A stretch of 5,338 bases of DNA from Candidatus Altimarinota bacterium (GTDB taxonomy: Bacteria; Patescibacteriota; Gracilibacteria; BD1-5; UBA2023). A model generated the notes under the pieces. The model searched no databases. It saw nothing but the letters and a program-made list of their open reading frames with translations, and was not told where the DNA came from. The translations under genes and the position numbers were made by a program. Below, piece after piece: positions 1-5,338 of this stretch. Positions within the stretch are counted from its first letter, which is position 1. The number at the start of each line of letters is the position of its first letter. The DNA lies in assembly GCA_943355085.1 (NCBI GenBank), contig CALREC010000063.1, positions 1-5,338 of the forward strand, written 5' to 3'.

Positions 1-9
1 CTTTTTGAT

Positions 10-456
10 ATGCCAGAATATAAATATATACCAATTAAAGATATTAAACTATCACCCATGAAACCAGTATCTACTATGAAATCAATAGTAGGTATTAAAA
101 TAGATAATACAAATGAAACATCAGAATTTAAAATCGAAGACGGTACCTGCAAAATAGACTGGGATGCTTCTTATTTTGAAGACACCCTCAATCTCAAAGT
201 CGATTACCGAGCCCTCAAAAAAGCCTGTGATGGAGATGTTTCTGTAAATATGCACTCAAGCACATCGTTCTCATGTATGGCAGATCAAGATACATCCCTC
301 GAAAATTATCTTTCAGCTATTAAAACAAATGTACCAGGCATGCAAGATAAAAGTGACGATGAATGTCTAGAGTGGTGGAAGAAACAAATAGGGGAGTCGA
401 AAATTGGAACCTCATTTGGATATGTCATACCTACGGAAAAAAAGAAAAAATATTAA
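10..456 (+). CDS. Small lysine-rich hypothetical protein, possibly 5'-partial
   Basis: I do not recognise this protein. From the ATG at 10 it is 148 residues and ends at TAA (454-456). The frame is also open from position 1 to the ATG, and no Shine-Dalgarno sequence is visible in the nine bases before it, so the true start may lie outside the window. The protein looks soluble: there is no hydrophobic segment long enough for a membrane helix and no signal peptide. It has a Lys-rich N-terminal third, a few scattered cysteines, a Trp-Trp pair in the C-terminal part (LEWWKKQIGE) and a basic tail ending in KKKKY. Its seven glycines are all GGN and no UGA occurs in frame. The first ~130 bases are clearly more AT-rich than what follows. 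The DUF4116-like remnant lies in the same frame just past the TAA, so the two could once have been one gene. Function unknown. Confidence 0.6.
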   Translation: MPEYKYIPIKDIKLSPMKPVSTMKSIVGIKIDNTNETSEFKIEDGTCKIDWDASYFEDTLNLKVDYRALKKACDGDVSVNMHSSTSFSCMADQDTSLENYLSAIKTNVPGMQDKSDDECLEWWKKQIGESKIGTSFGYVIPTEKKKKY

Positions 457-468
457 TTAACAAAAAAA

Positions 469-591
469 CTATCAGAATTTTCTGATGATAAAGAGGTGCT
501 TCTGGCAGCAGTTAGGCAGGATTGAAATGTTCTAGAAAAGATCGCTTTGAAATTCCGCGATGATCGTGATATTGTGCTCGCAGATTGAAAA
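469..591 (+). pseudogene. Remnant of a DUF4116-repeat protein (UGA read as Gly)
   Basis: Read from 469 with UGA as glycine, the frame gives LSEFSDDKEVLLAAVRQDG, then NVLEKIALKFRDDRDIVLAD and another glycine. This resembles the DUF4116 repeat as I remember it (roughly DDREVVLAAVKQNG-x-ALxxAS). It covers about one full unit and the start of a second. The glycine closing the first unit is UGA at 523-525, and a second UGA is at 586-588. There is no ATG, GTG or TTG between the preceding TAA (454-456) and this stretch. After ~591 the repeat pattern stops, so both ends look truncated. It is in frame with the upstream hypothetical gene across that TAA. I therefore call it a decayed fragment rather than an expressed gene. 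DUF4116 proteins usually carry many such units; their function is not known. Confidence 0.5.
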
Positions 592-677
592 TGCACTCGC
601 CCCTTTTCATGATACAATAGGAGACGACTTATCCGAAGGAAACTGCCTATGTCTATTGCATTTGAGATCCGTGAAGC

Positions 678-1838
678 TTACTTTTTGTTCATCGTCCATC
701 CAAGTTTCTCAGAGAGCTCCTGAAGTTCGGTGAGGGTTATATTTTTGACTTTTCTCCCAAGAAATACTCCGAGTTCGCTCATTCCAAAAGTTTTCTTAAA
801 CCATTTTGGTCACTTCTTCTGTAATTCATCTCCATTCGTGATGCCATGAGCAGTAAGAGAGGCAATAATGACTTCTTTGGTGATGCCAAGTGATGATTTT
901 TCTGCTTTTTCTGCTTTTTCTTCTATCTTCATCGTCCACCCGAGTTTCCCCGCGAGCTCCTGGAGTTCGGTGAGAGTGATAAATTGCAATATTCTCCCAA
1001 GAAATACTCCGAGTTCGCTCCTTCAAAAAGTTTGCTTAAACCATCCTGGTCACTTCTTCTGTAATTCATCTCCATTCGTGATACCATGAGTCGCAAGAGT
1101 GGCAATAATGTCTGCTTTGGTGGTGCCAAGCGATGATTTTTCTACTTTTTCTACTTTTTCTTTTACCTTCATAGTCCATCCAAGTTTCTCTCAGAGATAC
1201 TCAAGTTCAGTGAGACTTATATTCTTAAAGCTTCTTCGGAGAAATACTCCGAGTTCTCGTACTCAAAAAGTTTTTTGAAACCATACTGGTCACTTCTTCT
1301 GTAATTCATCTCCATTCGTGATGCCATGAGTCGCAAGAGTGGCAATAATGTCTGCTTTGGTAGTGCCAATCGATAATTTTGCTACTTTTTCTATCTTCAT
1401 CGTCCACCCAAGTTTCTCTGCGAGCTCCTGAAGTTCGGTGAGAGTTATACTTCGTAAAGTTCTCCCGAGAAATACTCCGAGTTCGCTCGTTCAAAAAGTC
1501 TTCTGAAACCATGCTGATCACTTTTTCTGTAATTCATCTCCATTCGTGATACCATGAGCTGAAAGAGTGGCAATAATGACTTCTTTGGTGATGCCAAGTG
1601 ATGATTTTTCTGCTTTTTCTTCTATCTTTATCGTCCACCCGAGTTTCCCGGCGAGCTCCTGGAGTTCCGTGAGAGTTATACTTCGTAAAGTTCTCCCGAG
1701 AAATTCTCCGAGTTCCTTCCTTCAAAAAGTTTTGCTAAACCATACTGGTCACTTCTTCTGTAATTCATCTCCATCCGCAATATTATGTTTAAGAAGTGTC
1801 GCAATAATCTCCTCTTTGGTCGATCCAAGTAACATGCT
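678..1838 (-). repeat. Five in-frame tandem repeats forming the helicase C-terminus
   Basis: Units on the minus strand are R1 1838-1608 (77 codons), R2 1607-1380 (76), R3 1379-1140 (80), R4 1139-900 (80) and R5 899-678 (73 plus stop). The spacing of the conserved plus-strand word gtaattcatc (821, 1061, 1301, 1529, 1760) confirms periods of 240, 240, 228 and 231 bases, all multiples of three. Each unit encodes the series TKxxIIATL, HGITNGDELQKKG, WFxKTFG, ELGVFLGR, ITLTELQELAEKLGW and a Glu/Lys/Ala linker. R1 is the most divergent (HNIADGDELQ); R2-R5 are close at DNA level, which suggests recent duplication. R5 ends early after GWTMNKK. The pattern of short helices with a central GD turn loosely recalls SAP/HeH-type nucleic-acid-binding motifs, but this is only a guess; I recognise no named family. 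Confidence 0.9.
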
Positions 1839-3395
1839 GACATTTTTCTGGAGATCGATAATATCGAATCCGAGATCTCTGAGATCCACAGAGACGTCTG
1901 CTCATACGAGAGACCCTCCGATGAGCTTGAATGTTCGGGTTTGTCCGGGTCCAATTCTCGGTCCAAATCATCCGATAACCTGAGTATACTCCTCATAAAT
2001 TTGTCCAATCCACGCAAAGTTTTTGAGTCCTCAGACATAGTCATAATAATTCACCATTCCATCTCCACGAAGTCCACGACCGAATTGTTGGAGGAATATC
2101 TTGGCCACATCGGTTCCTCTCCAAAATACGACATTTTCTACCGTCGGAACATCAACTGATTCGTTGAGCTTGCCAATAGCGACGATAATCTTGATAGGGT
2201 CACTCTCATCTCTGAATCTCTCCAGTCCCGTGTGCTTCTTTCCTGTCTGTTCTACGAGCATTTTCTCATCGTTGCTTGAGTGATAGGAGATGGCTACTTC
2301 TTGACCATATTGTGCATTGATAATCTCTACAATCTCATCTGCTTCATCTCGACTATTGGCGAATATGATCGTCTGTCCGATGGATGCGGGATCGGTTCCG
2401 ATACGAACATGGGTGAGATCATGAACCAGTTGGTCTATGCTCGGATACGATGCCATAATAGCATCGAAATCATCCCGTATCTCACGGACGAGTTGTTTCT
2501 TTATCTGTGTATCGCTCATGGCTTTTGCCGTCTCTACTTTTGCGAGTATGGATTCTACTGCTCATGCGGGAGCATTGGTCGCAGCAACGAGATGGTAGTC
2601 GATGGCGGGAGAGTATTCACTCGCAATATACTCTGCGAGTCCAAAGGTGGCGATAGCTTCTCCGAAGAGATCCGTGGTGTGGTTGGTAGGGGTGGCCGTG
2701 ACGGAGAGTATCATGGGAGGGTGATCATTTCGTCAGAGCTCTGAGAGATCGTGGAGAAGCTTAGTGTATTTGTCATCCACTTTTACATTGTGAGCTTCAT
2801 CGATGATGATGAGGTCGATGTACGGGAGCTTGTAGGCAAGATCCTTGAGTATAGCCGTCTGAAACGTAGAGAAAAAGAAATGATCTTTCACTCTTCCATT
2901 TTGTTTAGAGAAGACTTCATCTTCATCTGATTCATCCTGAGTAAAATACGCTTCATCAAGATCCTCGAGATTATCTGCCTTGGAGTGAAATGTTTTCAAG
3001 TGAAGATTCTCGATAAGCTCTCTCGAGAGAATGGGAGCCTTTGGTATGTCTCCGGTTTTGCCGTGTACGAGATCATCTCGAAACTGATTGACCCCATCGA
3101 TACGATTGGTGAGAACAAGGATATTGAGTCAAGCAAATTCTTGAGTATTGTAGCGACCGTTAAATCGATTTCTGAGACCGATAATATCTTCAAGATATTT
3201 TCCCACAGTAAATGTCTTTCAACTTCCAGTTGCCATCTCGAGAAGAGCAGCGGTCGGAAACTCAGGATTATCCTCTCGTTCGAGAGATTGTCGGACAAGA
3301 GCAGTCGTGTGGCGACGAGTCGCATTAATGGCTCCTCATTGGTATGGGCGAGTAGTGTAGGAGGTTATATCGGGTGGTCTATTATATGAATTCAT
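678..3395 (-). CDS. SF2 DEAH-box helicase with five C-terminal tandem repeats (code 25, UGA = Gly)
   Basis: This is an ATP-dependent nucleic-acid helicase or translocase of superfamily 2, of the type III restriction/HsdR-like group. With UGA as Gly it is 905 residues, from ATG (3393-3395) to TAA (678-680). That ATG is the only usual start after the upstream TAA at 3435-3437, and no clear ribosome binding site precedes it. Motifs in order: RPYQ (16-19); Walker A ATGSGKT (55-61), whose second motif glycine (59) is UGA; motif Ia LVLTNR (93-98); an acidic insertion (~141-158); DEAH (199-202); motif III TAT (233-235); motif IV TIIFAN (342-347); motif V region (403-428); motif VI QQFGRGLR (436-443). 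All catalytic residues are present. A Gly-rich linker (~455-519) leads to five repeats (520-905). There is no N-terminal nuclease and no restriction or modification partner in the window, so a restriction role is unsupported. The 18 UGA codons would stop translation at residue 20 in a standard-code host. Confidence 0.88.
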
Positions 3396-3422
3396 AGCTA
3401 TTTTGAGAGATGTAATGGCTCG

Positions 3423-3450
3423 ATTATACCATATTTAGAAATAAAAGCAA
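3423..3450 (-). promoter_or_regulatory. Extended -10 promoter of the helicase gene
   Basis: On the minus strand TTGCTT (plus 3445-3450) is followed after 16 bases by a perfect TATAAT (plus 3423-3428). The bases before the -10 form a TGG, i.e. an extended -10 (TGnTATAAT). Transcription would begin near 3416, giving a leader of about 20 bases before the ATG at 3395. The leader has no Shine-Dalgarno sequence. This is a sigma-70-type call from consensus only. Confidence 0.6.
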
Positions 3451-3472
3451 ACATTACGAATGCGTTTTATAT

Positions 3473-3500
3473 TTGACTTTTCATATATTATACCTATGTT
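3473..3500 (+). promoter_or_regulatory. Probable sigma-70-type promoter of the membrane protein gene
   Basis: TTGACT (3473-3478) matches the -35 consensus in five of six bases. A 16-base spacer leads to TATGTT (3495-3500), a weaker -10 with four of six matches. TATTAT (3486-3491) is a better -10 by sequence but has no good -35 at the right distance. With TATGTT the transcript would start near 3507 and have a leader of about 75 bases. The site is back to back with the helicase promoter, so the two could influence each other. Confidence 0.42.
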
Positions 3501-3509
3501 ATATTCAAG

Positions 3510-3521
3510 CATCTTCGGATG
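3510..3521 (+). other. Small UUCG-tetraloop hairpin near the predicted 5' end of the mRNA
   Basis: The bases CATC-TTCG-GATG form a four-pair stem closed by the exceptionally stable C(UUCG)G tetraloop. If the predicted promoter is right, this lies within the first ~15 bases of the transcript, where hairpins are known in other bacteria to protect mRNA from 5'-end decay. There is no U-tract after it, so it is not a terminator. The stem is short and could be chance. Confidence 0.35.
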
Positions 3522-3565
3522 ACTCAAAAACGGTTCATTTACATTCTCAAATTGGATTTTTTTAC

Positions 3566-3572
3566 AGAAAGG
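3566..3572 (+). promoter_or_regulatory. Shine-Dalgarno site that fixes the start at 3581
   Basis: AGAAAGG ends eight bases before the ATG at 3581, a normal spacing. The frame is open further upstream to a TTG at 3473, but that codon lies inside the predicted -35 element and the extra 36 residues do not look like a protein N-terminus, so the ATG at 3581 is preferred. Confidence 0.7.
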
Positions 3573-3580
3573 TATCCAAC

Positions 3581-5209
3581 ATGAAACAATATACACAACG
3601 CCTCAAATGGGCATTGCTCGGTCTTCTTCTCTTTGGTATAATACTTTACATCTTTGAACTTCCGGTAAATCCATGGTTTGCGACGTGGCAGATAGTATTA
3701 TTTTTCTGTCTGCTCCCAGCAACAAATATCGTTACTTGGGCCGATGGTGATATCGATAGATACAACCTATCCTCAGTCAGATTTGTTATGAACATTGTAT
3801 TCTTATGGATAGTGATCATGAGTATTACAACGTTCTCGGGTACTCGAGCACAAGAATATCATGATCTCTTAGGTGAAACACCCGTAGTAGAGAGTGCCGA
3901 TGTATTGCCTGTATTGGATATACAAAAAGCACCACTCGTAACCGAAGAGATGGCGAGGATAAATGCGGAAAAACGTCTTTCTGAAGTGAGTGGTTTGGGT
4001 TCGCAGTATCATATTGGTTATCTTCATAAGCAGGCCGTAAAAGGTGAGCTTGTTTGGGTTGGCTTTTTGGAATACAGTGGTTTCTTTCGCTGGTTTTCTA
4101 ATGCAGGCTCATCCCCTGGATATGTGGTGGTTTCTGCTCATAATCCGTCCGATGTGAAAGTTGTGACGGAAGTAAGCGGAAAAAAGCTCGAAATGAAATT
4201 TCTTGAAAGTGCTTGGTTTAATCAAAGCGCCTCTAGAAAAATCTACTTCAGTACACCATTTGATGGGATAACCGACCTCTCGCACGAGATCGACGATAGT
4301 GGTAATCCATTCATCGTTGCCTCGGTCTATAACAAGACTATTGGTATAGCTGGGCGGGATGTAAGTGGAGTTGCTGTGCTTAATGTTCAAAGTGGAGAAA
4401 TCAAGAGCTATGCTCCTGATAAGACTCCATCCTGGATAGATCGAGTACAGCCTCTTGAGATGATTGTTGGGCAAGTAGGATATCGCGGTGAGTACGTTCA
4501 TGGCTGGTGGAACTCTTTGTTTGAAAAGAAAGATGTTTTACAAGTATCGTCTTCGGATGTGATCTATGGACGTGATAACCGGTGCTACCACTATATCTCG
4601 GTGACCTCAGTTGGAAATGATGCCTCTATGTCTGGATACTATTTGGTAGATTCTCGCACTAAAAAAGCGAATTTTTACCAGATGTCCGGGGCTGATGAGG
4701 AATCTGCTCAAAAAGCTATCGAAATGACCATGCCTGAGAAAGGATATCGTGCGACCAATGCTTTACCGTATATGGTCAGTGGTATTCCGACTTATGTTAT
4801 GGCAGTTGCGGACAAAGAAGGTATTAATCGTGCCTTTGGTTTTGTATCAGTCAAAGACAATCAGGTGCTCGGAGTTGGAGATACTCTCCAGGGCGCGCTC
4901 AATGCGTATCTTGGAAAGGCTTCTATGAGCAAAACACGTGTCCGGACAGGAGAAATGGCTACTGTCAAAACCATGAAGAGTAAAATCGATCGGATCACCT
5001 ACTCTACGACCGAGGCTATTTTCCAGCTCGAGAACGACCCAAGGATTTTCCTCGGGACCGTATCTTCGGTTGGAGAATCCCTCGTACTCTCCCGTCAAGG
5101 TGATACTATCGAAATCCAATTTGAAGATGCTGGGACGAACATCGTTACTATCAATGCATTCAAGCGAGCAAAACAGTCGTTTGTGGTGAAGTGATATTTC
5201 CCAATATAA
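3581..5209 (+). CDS. Uncharacterised protein with three TM segments and a large C-terminal domain
   Basis: Under code 25 the protein is 542 residues and ends at TAA (5207-5209). Under the standard code it would stop at TGA (5192-5194) with 537 residues, lacking only GYFPI. Three hydrophobic segments lie at about residues 10-25, 36-53 and 67-85. The basic N-terminus suggests the N-terminus is inside and the rest, from about 90 on, is outside the membrane. The large domain has motifs such as YVHGWWN, DNRCYHYISVTSVG, YLVDSRTKKANFYQ and GIPTYVMAV. From memory these resemble a widespread uncharacterised family of 550-600-residue membrane proteins; I cannot confirm that here. The last ~60 residues are beta-rich and could form a small barrel (IFLGTVSSV, LVLSRQGDTIEIQFED). 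There are no catalytic motifs I can name. All 41 internal glycines are GGN, unlike the UGA-rich helicase next door. The gene appears monocistronic, between its own promoter and terminator. Confidence 0.85.
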
Positions 5210-5237
5210 GTGGGGGGCTATGCCCTCCACTTTTTTT
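5208..5237 (+). terminator. Strong intrinsic terminator after the membrane protein gene
   Basis: AAGTGGGGGGC (5208-5218) pairs with GCCCTCCACTT (5222-5232) over 11 pairs, one of them a G-U, around a three-base TAT loop. A run of seven T follows (5231-5237). The stem starts within the TAA stop at 5207-5209, so translation to that codon runs right up to the hairpin. On the minus strand the hairpin is followed only by TTATATT, so it could be at most a weak terminator for a gene arriving from the right. Confidence 0.9.
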
Positions 5238-5289
5238 ATGTCCTCTCGTTTTTTATATCATCCAGTTTCTCTCTTGGTGTGTTTCATAG

Positions 5290-5338
5290 CTACTTACAGT
5301 AGCACTTCTCACAAAAATACCATTCCTTTCGGTCTGGA
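5290..5338 (-). CDS. Possible C-terminal end of a Cys-rich protein (partial)
   Basis: On the minus strand from the window edge to TAG (5290-5292) the frame reads PDRKEWYFCEKCYCK. The closely spaced cysteines (C-x2-C-x-C) after an aromatic patch could be the tail of a small zinc-binding protein that starts outside the window. Only about 15 codons are visible. The plus strand is also open here from an ATG at 5238 (MSSRFLYHPVSLLVCFIA), but that ATG abuts the terminator T-run and has no ribosome binding site, so the minus reading is slightly preferred. Either may be chance. Confidence 0.22.
   Translation of the reverse strand, partial: PDRKEWYFCEKCYCK

Noticed and set aside
586..609. Inverted repeat TGAAAA / TTTTCA as a terminator for the helicase gene.
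   Set aside because: Only six A/T-rich pairs around a 12-base loop and no U-tract beyond on the minus strand; too weak to call.
613..651. Extended -10 (TGATACAAT) plus an AAGGA and ATG at 649, suggesting a plus-strand gene start.
   Set aside because: No -35 at a fitting distance, and the reading frame from 649 goes straight into antisense of the helicase repeats.
678..1838. Regularly spaced repeats that might be a CRISPR array.
   Set aside because: Period is 228-240 bases, similarity covers the whole unit rather than a short repeat with unique spacers, and all periods are multiples of three inside a coding frame.
457..1998. A plus-strand frame that stays open under code 25 for over 500 codons, running from the DUF4116 remnant through the antisense of the helicase repeats.
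   Set aside because: Past ~591 it is the exact antisense of the repeat array. Because the units repeat, absence of stops in one unit (~80 codons) explains absence in all. Its sequence is Ser/Pro/Phe-rich low-complexity text, whereas the minus strand shows conserved helicase motifs in the same gene.
1676..2044. Minus-strand 122-codon open frame overlapping the helicase linker and first repeat.
   Set aside because: It is in a different frame from the motif-bearing helicase frame, which is open throughout when UGA is glycine; no independent motifs or start signals.
2280..2744. Plus-strand 154-codon open frame opposite the helicase core.
   Set aside because: It is the shadow of the strand that encodes motifs III to V of the helicase; composition is erratic and there is no ribosome binding site.
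2996..3325. Minus-strand 109-codon open frame in another frame at the helicase N-terminus.
   Set aside because: Walker A, RPYQ and motif Ia are in the other minus-strand frame; this one has no recognisable pattern.
678..3395. Interpretation of the helicase region as a degraded pseudogene with many nonsense mutations.
   Set aside because: All 18 interruptions are UGA and none is UAA or UAG, there are no frameshifts, and the UGAs fall at positions where glycine fits, including Walker A.

Overview
The window reads best as DNA from a bacterium that uses genetic code 25 (UGA = glycine), which points to Absconditabacteria (SR1) or Gracilibacteria (BD1-5/GN02) in the Patescibacteria/CPR. The evidence is in the minus strand between 3395 and 678. 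Under the standard code this looks like a string of broken ORFs. With UGA read as glycine it becomes one uninterrupted 905-residue frame ending in UAA. One of its 18 in-frame UGAs encodes the last glycine of the Walker A motif (ATGS-G-KT).

Layout. (1) 1-456, plus strand: a small lysine-rich hypothetical gene whose frame is open to the left edge. (2) About 469-591, plus strand: a start-less remnant of a DUF4116-type repeat protein, also with UGA where glycine is expected. (3) 3395-678, minus strand: a superfamily 2 DEAH-box helicase with all core motifs. Its C-terminal 386 residues are five tandem, nearly identical domains of 73-80 residues that I do not recognise. (4) 3396-3580: a compact divergent promoter region with an extended -10 promoter for the helicase and a TTGACT-type promoter for the gene to the right. 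(5) 3581-5209, plus strand: a protein with three membrane segments and a large C-terminal domain, preceded by a Shine-Dalgarno site and followed by a strong intrinsic terminator at 5208-5237. (6) 5238-5338: little content, perhaps the last codons of a minus-strand gene encoding a Cys-rich tail.

The helicase and the membrane protein are divergently transcribed, and nothing in the sequence shows that they act together. They treat UGA very differently: by hand count 18 of about 81 glycines in the helicase are UGA, against none of 41 inside the membrane protein. The membrane protein also carries a UGA five codons before its UAA. This fits either strong codon selection in that gene or its acquisition from an organism with the standard code.

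The most notable items are the recoded UGA with its internal control (the same repeat glycine is UGA in four copies and GGA in the fifth) and the unusual C-terminal repeat array on the helicase.
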